From Marivita sp. GX14005 (lineage in GTDB: Bacteria; Pseudomonadota; Alphaproteobacteria; Rhodobacterales; Rhodobacteraceae), in NCBI RefSeq assembly GCF_023370775.1, contig NZ_JAMCCQ010000002.1, positions 248,001-312,000 of the forward strand: a stretch of 64,000 bases of DNA. The letters are read 5' to 3'. The notes below the pieces were generated by a model. The model was not told the DNA's origin and made no database searches. It saw only the letters and a program-made list of their open reading frames with translations. Positions 56,067 to 64,000 of this stretch are shown in pieces. The stretch's first letter is position 1, and every line of letters starts with the position of its first letter. Made by a program: the position numbers and the translations under genes.

Positions 56067-57040
56067 GAGGCGACCCTTTCATCGGTATTGAGCGGATAGA
56101 AGCAGCGCGCATAGCCTAGATCGGCGCCCAGGGGAGGCGGCGGGGTGGATTTGCACTTCGCATCCGCGTATTTGCACCGCGGCGAGAAAAGGCAGCCTTG
56201 CGGGCGGTCGAACTGGCCGGGCACGACGCCTGGAATGGTCGGCAGCATCCGGTCGGTCGCGCGTTCGGGCAGCGCGTCGAGCAGGGCAGCGGTATAGGGA
56301 TGATGCGGCTGCGAAAAAAGCTCGCGCACGGGCTGTTCCTCGACCTTTTGGCCGGCATATTGCACGCTCACCCGTTCAGCCGTTTCCGCGACGACGCCCA
56401 TGTCATGGGTGATGAGCACAAGGCCCATCCCTGTTTCATCGCGCAGGGAGGCCAGCAGATCGAGGATCTGCGCCTGAATGGTCACGTCGAGCGCGGTTGT
56501 CGGCTCGTCCGCGATCAGCAGCTTCGGTTTGCAGGCGATCGCCATCGCGATCATCACGCGCTGGTTCATGCCGCCGGACAGCTGGTGCGGGAAGGCGGAC
56601 AGACGCTTTTCGGGATCGGGGATGCCCACCTGCTCGAAAAGCTCCACCGCGCGGGTGTGTCGGTCGCGGCGGCTGAGACCAAGATGAAAGCGCAAGGCTT
56701 CCTTGATCTGCCAGCCCACGGTGAAGCAGGGATTGAGCGAGGACATCGGTTCCTGAAAGATCATCGCCAGATCGTTGCCGACAATCCGGCGCCGCGCCTT
56801 GCGGTCGATATTGAGCATATCCTGCCCGTCGAACGTGATCTCGTCGGCGGTGATCGTCGCGGTCCAGGGCAGGAGGCCCATGACGGCGAGCATGGAAACC
56901 GATTTGCCCGACCCGCTTTCACCGACAATGGCGAGGATCTCGGCGGTATCGACATCTTGATCGACGGAATCGACGGCGCGGAAGGAGCCCGAGGCGGTCG
57001 CGAAATCGACGCTGAGATTGCGGATGCGCAGAAGTGACAT
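56063..57040 (-). CDS. dppD: Dipeptide ABC transporter ATP-binding protein
   Basis: First ATPase of the pair, 325 residues. Walker A GESGSGKS is at residues 40-47, the signature is [16 protein letters not shown] and Walker [13 protein letters not shown]. The C-terminal oligopeptide domain carries [14 protein letters not shown]. It overlaps dppF by 4 bases and follows dppC after 3 bases. Confidence 0.93.
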   Translation of the reverse strand: MSLLRIRNLSVDFATASGSFRAVDSVDQDVDTAEILAIVGESGSGKSVSMLAVMGLLPWTATITADEITFDGQDMLNIDRKARRRIVGNDLAMIFQEPMSSLNPCFTVGWQIKEALRFHLGLSRRDRHTRAVELFEQVGIPDPEKRLSAFPHQLSGGMNQRVMIAMAIACKPKLLIADEPTTALDVTIQAQILDLLASLRDETGMGLVLITHDMGVVAETAERVSVQYAGQKVEEQPVRELFSQPHHPYTAALLDALPERATDRMLPTIPGVVPGQFDRPQGCLFSPRCKYADAKCKSTPPPPLGADLGYARCFYPLNTDERVAS

Positions 57041-57043
57041 GGC

Positions 57044-57949
57044 CTAGCTCCGCTTCAGTTTCGGATCGAGCGCGTCGCGCAACCCGTCGCCCATCAGGTT
57101 GATCGCCAGCACCGTCACGAGGATCGCAAGGCCGGGGAAGGTCACAACCCACCAGGCGCGCAGGATGAACTCGCGCGCTTCGGCCAGCATGGTGCCCCAT
57201 TCCGGCGTGGGGGGCTGCGCGCCCATGCCAAGGAACCCGAGCGCGGCGGCATCGAGGATGGCAGTCGAAAAGGACAAAGCCGCCTGCACGATGATCGGCG
57301 CAAGACAGTTTGGCAGGACGGTGACGAACATCAGCCGGAAATACCCCGCCCCGGCCACACGCGCGGAGGTGACGTAATCTTTCTGCTTTTCGGACAGGAC
57401 GCTGGCGCGGGTGAGCCGGACGTAATGCGGCTGCAGCACGATGGCGATGGCGATCATCGCGTTGGTGAGCGACGGCCCGAGCACGGCAACCAGCACCAGC
57501 GCCAGCAGCAGCGAAGGGAAGGCGAGGATGATATCCATGATCCGCATGATGATCGTGTCGAGCCATTTCGGCGCAAACCCCGCGATCAGGCCGATCAGGA
57601 TGCCGCCGGTTGCCGCCACGGTGACGACGACGATGCCGACGAAGAAGGAAAACCGCGCGCCGACGATCAGGCGAGACAGCATATCGCGGCCCAGTGGATC
57701 GGTGCCGAGGATGAAATCCCAGTTGCCCCCGTCCTGCCAGGCCGGCGGGATCAGAGTGTAGTCGCGAAACTGCTCGGTCGCGCTATGCGGTGCGATCCAC
57801 GGGCCGAAAAAGGCCAGGAAGGTGAACACGGCAAAGATGCACAGCCCCACGACAGCGCCGCGGTTTTCGCGGAAATAGAACCAGAACTCCCGGAGCCGCC
57901 CCGGACGTTCGTTGACCATCTTCGCTTCGGCGGAAAGAGCGTCGTCCAT
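57044..57949 (-). CDS. dppC: Dipeptide ABC transporter permease
   Basis: Inner-membrane permease, 301 residues, with about six membrane helices (the first at about 33-53). The N-terminal OppC-N region includes GTDPLGRDMLSRLIVGARFS, a DppC hallmark. The cytoplasmic EAA loop reads SARVAGAGYFRLMFVTVLPN near residue 210. It follows dppB by one base. Confidence 0.93.
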   Translation of the reverse strand: MDDALSAEAKMVNERPGRLREFWFYFRENRGAVVGLCIFAVFTFLAFFGPWIAPHSATEQFRDYTLIPPAWQDGGNWDFILGTDPLGRDMLSRLIVGARFSFFVGIVVVTVAATGGILIGLIAGFAPKWLDTIIMRIMDIILAFPSLLLALVLVAVLGPSLTNAMIAIAIVLQPHYVRLTRASVLSEKQKDYVTSARVAGAGYFRLMFVTVLPNCLAPIIVQAALSFSTAILDAAALGFLGMGAQPPTPEWGTMLAEAREFILRAWWVVTFPGLAILVTVLAINLMGDGLRDALDPKLKRS

Positions 57950-57950
57950 G

Positions 57951-58958
57951 TCAGCGCTTCCTGATCTTGGGGTTGATGATACCGTAGAGCATGTCGACGG
58001 TCAGGTTCACCACCATCACCATCACGGCGATCAGCAGCAGACCGCCCTGAACCACCGGGTAATCGCGGCGGAAGATGCTGTCGACCATCCATTTGCCGAT
58101 GCCGGGCCAGCTGAAGATCGTCTCGGTCAGGATCGCGCCCGCAAGAAGCGTGCCGACGCTGAGGCCGATCACCGTGATGACCGGGATCATCGCGTTGCGC
58201 AGTGCGTGGATGCCGTTGATCCGTGCCGGTGACATCCCCTTTGCGCGGGCGGTGCGGATGTAATCCTCGCCCAGCACTTCCAGCATGGCGGACCGTGTTT
58301 GCCGCGCGATGACGGCAAGAGGGATCGTTCCTAGCACGATCGCCGGCAGCAGAAGGTGCAGCAAGGCAGAGGAGAACGCGCCTTGTTGGCCTGACATGAG
58401 GCTGTCGATCAACATGAAGCCGGTCGCGTCCGGAAAGTAATACATAAGGCTGATGCGCCCGGAAACCGGCGTCCAGCCGAGGTTGCCCGAGAAGACGATG
58501 ATGAGCAAAAGCGCCCACCAGAAGATCGGCATCGAATAGCCGACCAGCGCCGTGGACATGAGCGCGCGGTCGAAAAACTTGCCACGGTTGACCGCCGCGA
58601 TCACGCCTGCAGGCAGACCGAGAACGACGGCAAAGATCATCGCGCAGATCGACAATTCCAGCGTCGCGGGGAAAAGCGCGAAGAACTCATCGAACACGGG
58701 GCGTTTCGTCACGAATGAAGTGCCCAGATCGCCCTGAAGAACGCCCGTGAAATAGTCCCAAAACTGCACATAGATTGGCTGGTCGAAACCGTATTGCTTC
58801 GACAATTCGGCATAGCGTTCATCTGACAGCCCGCGTTCGCCGGCCATGACGACGATCGGATCGCCCGGCAGCGCGCGGATGAAGCTGAAGGAAATCAGGG
58901 TGACGCCAAGGAAAGTGGGGATGAAAGTCAGCAAGCGGCTGAGAACGTAATTCAGCAT
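57951..58958 (-). CDS. dppB: Dipeptide ABC transporter permease
   Basis: Partner permease, 335 residues. The N-terminus MLNYVLSRLLTFIPTFLGVT forms the first membrane helix. The EAA loop is YIRTARAKGMSPARINGIHA, followed by LRNAMIPVITVIGL. About six helices are predicted. Its start overlaps the end of the upstream M24 peptidase gene by 7 bases, tying the two translationally. Confidence 0.93.
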   Translation of the reverse strand: MLNYVLSRLLTFIPTFLGVTLISFSFIRALPGDPIVVMAGERGLSDERYAELSKQYGFDQPIYVQFWDYFTGVLQGDLGTSFVTKRPVFDEFFALFPATLELSICAMIFAVVLGLPAGVIAAVNRGKFFDRALMSTALVGYSMPIFWWALLLIIVFSGNLGWTPVSGRISLMYYFPDATGFMLIDSLMSGQQGAFSSALLHLLLPAIVLGTIPLAVIARQTRSAMLEVLGEDYIRTARAKGMSPARINGIHALRNAMIPVITVIGLSVGTLLAGAILTETIFSWPGIGKWMVDSIFRRDYPVVQGGLLLIAVMVMVVNLTVDMLYGIINPKIRKR

Positions 58959-60061
58959 GACAGCACCGTCAGTTCCTTGGTAAAGGTGGTCAGCGTCCGG
59001 TAGCCGTCTTCGGTGACAAGCACATCGTCCTCGATCCGGACGCCGAATTTGCCGATCTCGTATAATCCCGGCTCGTTGGTGTAAACCGTGCCGGCGGGTA
59101 ACGTCATGTGATTGCCGCGCATGATGTAAGGGGCTTCATGCACCTCGCGGCCCAGACCGTGACCCGTCTTGGTGCGGATGCGGTCCCTGAAGGGCGATGC
59201 TTCAAGAACCGAGGTTGCGGCATCGTCGATCTTGTGCGCGGTCACGCCGGCGCGGGTGGCATCGAGCCCGGCGAGGTTGGCGCGCAGCACGGTGTCATAG
59301 ACCGCGCGCGCTTCGTCGGAGGCGTGGACAAGGAACACCGTGCGCGTGATATCGGAACAGAACCCGTCCTTGCGCACGCCGAAATCGATCAGCAGCGCGT
59401 CGCCCGACTGCACCTTGTAATCAGCGCGCGCCTTGGCGTGGGGCCTGGCGGAATTGTCGCCCGCGGCGACAATGGGTGCGAAGGCGAGATCGTCCGCGCC
59501 CTCGGCGAAAACGCTCTGGATGAGAACCTGCTCGATATCCTTCTCGGTCTGGCCGAGTTTCACGCTGTCGAAGGTGCGCGCAAGCGCGCGCTCGGAAATG
59601 TCGATTGCGGCCTGCATCGCGGCGATGTCGGCGTCCGTCTTGATCATGCGTAGCGCAGAGATCTCGCGCTCGGCGTCGATGATCGTCAGGTCGGGCTGCG
59701 CGGCCTTGAGCGCGTGATGCACGAAAACGCGCATGATCTGACCTTCAACCCCCAGTGACTTGATTGAAAGATGCCGCATCATCGCGTCGAACGCGGCGGC
59801 GTAGCCGTCCTGATCGCGCCAGTCGAAGACTGCGCCGTCAAAGCCGATGAGATCCCAGCTTCCCAGTTCGAGGTTCGGAACCAGCGCCGCGGCAGCCCCC
59901 TGCGCCGGGATCACCAGAACGAAGGGGCGTTCATGGCTCATGAAGTTGTGCTGCACGGTCCGGGTGAAGTTCGGACCCGGCACGAGCGCCACAGCATCGA
60001 CATTCAGATCGGACGCGACACTGGCATAGGCGGCAAGACGGTCGGCAAGCGTATCGGACAA
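58952..60061 (-). CDS. M24 family Xaa-Pro-type peptidase
   Basis: A 369-residue aminopeptidase-fold (pita-bread) metalloenzyme, a prolidase/Xaa-Pro aminopeptidase or creatinase relative. The dinuclear metal ligands are visible in order: Asp in LLIDFGV, Asp in FCSDITR, His in GHGLGREVHEAP, Glu in TNEPGLY and Glu in RIEDDVLV. There is no signal peptide, so it acts in the cytoplasm. It is embedded between dppA and dppB, implying that imported proline-containing or similar peptides are cleaved by it. The exact substrate is not determined. Confidence 0.9.
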   Translation of the reverse strand: MSDTLADRLAAYASVASDLNVDAVALVPGPNFTRTVQHNFMSHERPFVLVIPAQGAAAALVPNLELGSWDLIGFDGAVFDWRDQDGYAAAFDAMMRHLSIKSLGVEGQIMRVFVHHALKAAQPDLTIIDAEREISALRMIKTDADIAAMQAAIDISERALARTFDSVKLGQTEKDIEQVLIQSVFAEGADDLAFAPIVAAGDNSARPHAKARADYKVQSGDALLIDFGVRKDGFCSDITRTVFLVHASDEARAVYDTVLRANLAGLDATRAGVTAHKIDDAATSVLEASPFRDRIRTKTGHGLGREVHEAPYIMRGNHMTLPAGTVYTNEPGLYEIGKFGVRIEDDVLVTEDGYRTLTTFTKELTVLSC

Positions 60062-60086
60062 AGGAAATTCCTGTCGGAAATGAGAA

Positions 60087-60116
60087 GGAGGCGGGCGATA
60101 GAATCGCGCCGCCTCC
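60087..60116 (-). promoter_or_regulatory. Intercistronic stem-loop between dppA and the peptidase gene
   Basis: GGAGGCGG and GCCGCCTCC flank GCGAT / ATCGC arms and a 3-base loop, giving a stem of about 12-13 bp with one bulge. There is no U-tract. In operons led by a substrate-binding protein, such hairpins usually stabilise the upstream mRNA and lower expression of the downstream permeases. Confidence 0.6.
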
Positions 60117-60134
60117 CCCCGGTAGCATGAGTGC

Positions 60135-61721
60135 TTACTTCAGGCCAACCTGATTGAAGATGTGCCCGCCGAGCGGGTGAACGACGTAATTGTCCACTTC
60201 GGGGCGCATCGTCATATACACGACCGAATGCGCGATGGTGGCCCAGGGTGCCTGATCCTTGAAGACTTCCTGCGCTTGCTTGTAAAGTTCGGCGCGCTCT
60301 TCCTGGCTCGACAAGGTCTTGGCCTTATTGACCAATTCGTCGAACTCCTCGTTGCACCACATGGCGCGGTTCGAACCGCCAACGGCGTCACAGCTGAGCA
60401 GGACAGCAAGGAAGTTGTCCGGATCGCCATTGTCGCCGGTCCAGCCAAGAAGGACAGCGCCATCGCGGTCCTCGGCCTTGGAACGCTCCAGATACTCGCC
60501 CCACTCGTAAGAGACGATTTCAACATCGACCCCGATCTCGGCCATATCGGCCTGGATCAATTCGGCCATGCGACGCGCATTCGGGTTGTAGGGGCGCTGC
60601 ACCGGCATCGCCCAGATCTTCATCGACAGATCGGAAACGCCCGCTTCTTCCAGCATCTGCTTGGCCTTCTCGGGGTCGTAATTGTCGTCCTCGATGGCTT
60701 CGTTATAGGACCACATGGTCGGCGGGATCGGGTTCTTGGCGATCTGGCCGGAGCCCTGGAACACAACGTCGATGATCGCCTGCTTGTCGATGGCGTGGTT
60801 GAGCGCCTTGCGGACCTTCGGATCGTCGAACGGCTCGACCTTGGTGTTATAGGCCAGATAGCCGACATTCAGGCCTTCCTGCTCCATGACCACGATATCT
60901 TCGGCGTCTTTCATCGCCTGGATATCGGCCGGGTTCGGATAAGCCATGACATGACACTCGCCAGCCTGAACCTTCTGGTAGCGCACGCTCGCGTCCGGCG
61001 TGATCGCGAATATCAGGTTCTGAACGCGGGCCTTGTCGCCATAGTAATCGTCGTTGCGGACATAGCGGATGACGGCGTCTTTCTGGTAGTCCTGGAACTT
61101 GAAGGGGCCGGTGCCGATGGGTTTCTGGTTGAGCATCTCGGGCGTGCCGGCTTCGAGCATGGCGTCCGCATATTCCTTGGATAGGATGGACGCGAAATCC
61201 ATCGCCATGTTGGCGATGAACGGTGCTTCGGGGCGGGTCAGGTTGAACCGGACCGTGTAGTCATCGACCTTCTCGATGCTCTCGATCAGCTCGGGCATGG
61301 ACATGCCGCCGTAATATTCCCACGTGCCGCCGGAATAGGAGTTATACGGGTTGTCCGGGTTGCCCTGACGGTCGAAGCTGAAGATCACGTCATCGGCGTT
61401 CATGTCGCGCGTCGGCGTGAACAGATCGTTGGAATGAAACTGCACCCCTTCGCGCAGCTTGAAGGTAACGGTCTTGCCGTCCTCGCTGATCTCCCAGCTT
61501 TCGGCCAGGCCCGGCTCGACCTCGGTTGTGCCGACCTTGAATTCGGCGAGGTGATCGTAGATCGGGTGGCTGGACGCATCGAAGGTCGTACCGGAGGTGT
61601 AGAGCGCGGGGTCGAACCCTTCGGGCGAGCCTTCGGAGCAATAGACCAGAGACTGCGCCGAGGCGGACATGCCCATCGCGGCCAAAAGGACGCTACCGGC
61701 GAGAGTGTGTTTGAAAGACAT
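60135..61721 (-). CDS. dppA: Dipeptide ABC transporter substrate-binding protein
   Basis: Periplasmic peptide-binding protein, 528 residues. The signal peptide (residues 1-22, MSFKHTLAGSVLLAAMGMSA) is cleaved before QSLVYCSEGSPEGFDP, which matches the mature DppA N-terminus. YTSGTTFDASSHPIYDHLAEF and DADDVIFSFDRQ-type segments (NADDVIFSFDRQGNP) follow. It is first in the operon dppA-peptidase-dppB-dppC-dppD-dppF. Ligand range (dipeptides or heme precursors) is not determined. Confidence 0.93.
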   Translation of the reverse strand: MSFKHTLAGSVLLAAMGMSASAQSLVYCSEGSPEGFDPALYTSGTTFDASSHPIYDHLAEFKVGTTEVEPGLAESWEISEDGKTVTFKLREGVQFHSNDLFTPTRDMNADDVIFSFDRQGNPDNPYNSYSGGTWEYYGGMSMPELIESIEKVDDYTVRFNLTRPEAPFIANMAMDFASILSKEYADAMLEAGTPEMLNQKPIGTGPFKFQDYQKDAVIRYVRNDDYYGDKARVQNLIFAITPDASVRYQKVQAGECHVMAYPNPADIQAMKDAEDIVVMEQEGLNVGYLAYNTKVEPFDDPKVRKALNHAIDKQAIIDVVFQGSGQIAKNPIPPTMWSYNEAIEDDNYDPEKAKQMLEEAGVSDLSMKIWAMPVQRPYNPNARRMAELIQADMAEIGVDVEIVSYEWGEYLERSKAEDRDGAVLLGWTGDNGDPDNFLAVLLSCDAVGGSNRAMWCNEEFDELVNKAKTLSSQEERAELYKQAQEVFKDQAPWATIAHSVVYMTMRPEVDNYVVHPLGGHIFNQVGLK

Positions 61722-61889
61722 TCTTCATTCTCCGTAGTTGATCGGTTTCTTATTGGCCGTAACCGGACCTTATCTTTCGGGAATCGTCAAGGGCCGGCGA
61801 CAGGCGACGCGAGGGGAACCATGTGTTTGCGCCGGCGCGCGGGCCGGACTACCAATGCCCTGACCGCAGAGATCGAGAGAGGCTGCAGC

Positions 61890-63050
61890 ATGAATTTTCT
61901 GTCCGACGAGTATCAGGATATCCGCGACGGCGTTGCCGCCGTCTGCGCCCAGTTTCCGGCCGAATATCACCGCGAGATTGACGAGAAACGCGGCTATCCC
62001 GAAGCCTTCGTCGATGCACTGACCCGCGAAGGTTGGCTGGCCGCGCTGATCCCTGAGGAATATGGCGGCTCGGGGCTTGGCCTCGTCGAAGCCAGCGTGA
62101 TCATGGAAGAGATCAACCGCAACGGGGGCAATTCCGGCGCCTGTCACGGCCAGATGTATAACATGAACACCCTCGTGCGCCACGGCAGCGAGGAACAACG
62201 CCAGCGCATCCTGCCCAAGCTGGCCAGCGGCGAGTTGCGACTGCAGTCGATGGGCGTGACCGAACCCACCACCGGCACCGATACGACCAAGATCAAGACG
62301 ACCGCCGTGAAGAAGGGCGACAGATACGTCATCAACGGCCAGAAGGTCTGGATCAGCCGAGTGCAACATTCCGATCTGATGATCCTTCTGGCGCGCACGA
62401 CGCCGCTTGCGGAAGTGAAGAAGAAATCGGAAGGGCTTTCGATCTTTCTCGTCGATATCAAGGAGGCGACGAAAAACGGGATGCAGGTCAAGCCGATCCC
62501 GAACATGGTCAATCACGAGACCAACGAGCTTTTCTTCGACAATCTCGAGATCCCGGAGGAAAACCTGATCGGCGAGGAAGGCAAGGGGTTCAAGTATATC
62601 CTGACCGGGCTGAACGCGGAACGCGCGCTGATCGCGGCTGAGTGCATTGGCGATGGTTATTGGTTCACCGACAAGGTCACCGCCTATGTCAACGAACGCA
62701 ACGTTTTCGGTCGCCCCATCGGGCAAAACCAGGGCGTGCAGTTCCCCATCGCCGAGGCGTTCATTGAAATCGAAGCCGCGAACCTGATGCGCTACAAGGC
62801 CTGCGCGCTATACGATGCAGGGCAGCCCTGCGGGGCCGAGGCGAACATGGCCAAGTATCTGGCCGCCAAGGCAAGTTGGGAAGCGGCAAATGCGTGCATC
62901 CAGTTCCACGGCGGCTTCGGTTTCGCCAATGAATACGATGTCGAGCGCAAGTTCCGCGAAACGCGGCTCTATCAGGTCGCGCCGATCTCGACCAACCTGA
63001 TCCTGTCCTATGTGGCCGAGCATATCCTCGGGATGCCGAGGTCGTTCTGA
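61890..63050 (+). CDS. Acyl-CoA dehydrogenase family protein with helix-G-type catalytic Glu
   Basis: A 386-residue FAD-dependent acyl-CoA dehydrogenase; oxidises an acyl-CoA with ETF as acceptor. ATG 61890 has GAGAGGC upstream; the longer frame reads through the upstream gene's antisense. GVTEPTTGTDTT and VWISRVQHSDLMI are the FAD/substrate segments. The usual C-terminal catalytic Glu (YEGT) is replaced by Tyr361-Gln362 in RLYQVAPISTN, while Glu244 in GLNAERALIAA occupies the alternative position used by isovaleryl-CoA-type enzymes. The stop overlaps the CoA-transferase start (ATGA). Confidence 0.88.
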   Translation: MNFLSDEYQDIRDGVAAVCAQFPAEYHREIDEKRGYPEAFVDALTREGWLAALIPEEYGGSGLGLVEASVIMEEINRNGGNSGACHGQMYNMNTLVRHGSEEQRQRILPKLASGELRLQSMGVTEPTTGTDTTKIKTTAVKKGDRYVINGQKVWISRVQHSDLMILLARTTPLAEVKKKSEGLSIFLVDIKEATKNGMQVKPIPNMVNHETNELFFDNLEIPEENLIGEEGKGFKYILTGLNAERALIAAECIGDGYWFTDKVTAYVNERNVFGRPIGQNQGVQFPIAEAFIEIEAANLMRYKACALYDAGQPCGAEANMAKYLAAKASWEAANACIQFHGGFGFANEYDVERKFRETRLYQVAPISTNLILSYVAEHILGMPRSF

Positions 63051-64000
63051 TGCTGCCGCTGCAAGGACTGGAAGTCGTCGCCATCGAACAGGCGGTCGCG
63101 GCTCCCTTCGCGTCCTCGCGCCTTGCTGATGCGGGCGCGCATGTGGTCAAGATCGAACGTCCCGAAGGCGATTTTGCGCGCGGCTATGACGATGTCGCGG
63201 CCGGGCAGTCGAGCTATTTCGTTTGGCTCAACCGCGGCAAGGAAAGCGTGACGCTCGATCTGGCCTCAGAGGCGGGCAAGGCGGCGCTGGGTGACTTGCT
63301 GGGCAAGGCCGATGTGCTGATCCAGAACCTCAAGCCGGGCGCGCTCGCGCGGCTGGGGTTCGGGCTGGATAGGTTGCGAAAGGATCATCCAAGGCTCATC
63401 ACCTGTTCGATCTCCGGCTATGGCGAAGATGGTCCGATGGCGGACCGCAAGGCCTATGATCTGCTGATCCAGGCTGAAAGCGGGCTTTGCTCGATCACTG
63501 GCGGGCCGTCGGAGCCAGCGCGGGTCGGTGTTTCGGTCGTCGATATCGCCACCGGCGCGACGGCCCATGCGGCCATTCTGGAGGCGCTGATCCGGCGCGG
63601 GATCACGGGGCAGGGGGCGCAAATCTCGGTGTCCATGTTCGACGTGATGGCCGATTGGCTGACCGTGCCGCTCTTGAATCATGAAGGCGGCAAGACTCCG
63701 CAGCGAGTCGGGCTCGCCCATCCGTCGATTGCACCTTACGGGGTTTTCCACCCCAAGGGCGGCGCGCCGATCCTTATCTCGATCCAGAGCGACCGCGAAT
63801 GGGTCAAGCTGTGTGCCGATTTCATCGGCGACGCGGCGCTGGGCCATGATCCGCGGTTTGCCACCAATGTGGCGCGTGTGGCGAACAGGGCCGAAACGGA
63901 TGCCATCGTGGCGGCCGCCTTTGCGAAATACGACGCGGCAGAGGCCATAGACCTGTTGGAAAACGCCAAGATCGCGCTCGCATCGGTCAATGACATGGCG
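63050..64000 (+). CDS. CaiB/BaiF family CoA-transferase (partial, 3' end outside window)
   Basis: Class III CoA-transferase that moves CoA between carboxylic acids. 317 codons are in the window and the frame is open at the right edge; full family members have about 390-410. MLPLQGLEVVAIEQAVAAPF is the family N-terminus, and the CoA-linked catalytic Asp is Asp165 in VSVVDIATGA. It is translationally coupled to the acyl-CoA dehydrogenase, so the pair probably activates and oxidises the same carboxylic acid. Substrate unknown. Confidence 0.9.
   Translation, partial: MLPLQGLEVVAIEQAVAAPFASSRLADAGAHVVKIERPEGDFARGYDDVAAGQSSYFVWLNRGKESVTLDLASEAGKAALGDLLGKADVLIQNLKPGALARLGFGLDRLRKDHPRLITCSISGYGEDGPMADRKAYDLLIQAESGLCSITGGPSEPARVGVSVVDIATGATAHAAILEALIRRGITGQGAQISVSMFDVMADWLTVPLLNHEGGKTPQRVGLAHPSIAPYGVFHPKGGAPILISIQSDREWVKLCADFIGDAALGHDPRFATNVARVANRAETDAIVAAAFAKYDAAEAIDLLENAKIALASVNDMA

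Overview
The window is a GC-rich chromosomal segment from an alphaproteobacterium, most likely the roseobacter/Rhodobacteraceae lineage. The evidence is family content and synteny: mreBCD-mrdA, a ChvI-ChvG-HprK-RapZ-EIIA-HPr block, a long methylsuccinyl-CoA dehydrogenase of the ethylmalonyl-CoA pathway beside pckA, ectABC-ask, and several families common in this group (DUF6473, DUF1244, DUF3572, DUF983, YtoQ). I see no rRNA, CRISPR array, phage, insertion sequence or plasmid gene. There is one tRNA (Gln, UUG). Genes are tightly packed, with many ATGA or GTGA stop/start overlaps.

Layout. 1-4367 (minus): the cell-elongation operon mreB-mreC-mreD-mrdA, with mrdA running off the left edge. 4696-7209: a dimethylglycine/sarcosine dehydrogenase-type flavoprotein. 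7333-10789 (minus): mcd and pckA. 11128-15636 (plus): chvI-chvG-hprK-rapZ-EIIA(Man)-ptsH, a two-component system joined to a regulatory phosphotransfer branch. 15643-19224: 3-hydroxybutyryl-CoA dehydrogenase, a DUF6473 protein and etfBA. 19379-25243: parC, an SH3-domain protein, an SDR, a HIG1-type small protein, a cobalamin adenosyltransferase, DUF1244 and an N-formylglutamate amidohydrolase-like protein. 25383-33535: pyk, rpmI-rplT, pheS-pheT, small proteins and mscL. 33585-36295: ald with a divergent Lrp regulator, a VOC protein and an FKBP. 36394-42640: metG, an ImuA-like protein, modABC, a NUDIX hydrolase and DUF983. 42874-44818: an EF-hand protein next to an ECF sigma / small membrane protein / periplasmic metal-sensor trio. 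44822-50409: two diguanylate cyclases, DUF3572, a HAD phosphatase, an H-NOX-like protein and a BON-MscS channel. 50470-55051: tRNA-Gln, a MarR regulator and the ectoine genes. 55110-61721 (minus): a dpp dipeptide ABC transporter with an embedded M24 peptidase. 61890-64000: an acyl-CoA dehydrogenase and a CaiB/BaiF CoA-transferase that runs off the right edge.

How it works together. Most genes are housekeeping or central metabolism: gluconeogenesis and glycolysis through pckA and pyk, C2/acyl-CoA use through mcd, hbd and etfBA, and osmoadaptation through ectoine, MscL and a BON-MscS channel. The least ordinary material is: (i) an H-NOX-like protein that appears to have lost the proximal heme histidine and the YxSxR motif, translationally coupled to an HNOBA-GGDEF cyclase; (ii) a CnrH/Y/X-like sigma module beside a four-EF-hand secreted protein; (iii) three copies of a structured intergenic repeat, all at convergent gene junctions; and (iv) LacI-type operator-like sequences upstream of both pckA and pyk. 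Everything here was read by eye; no alignment or database search was run.
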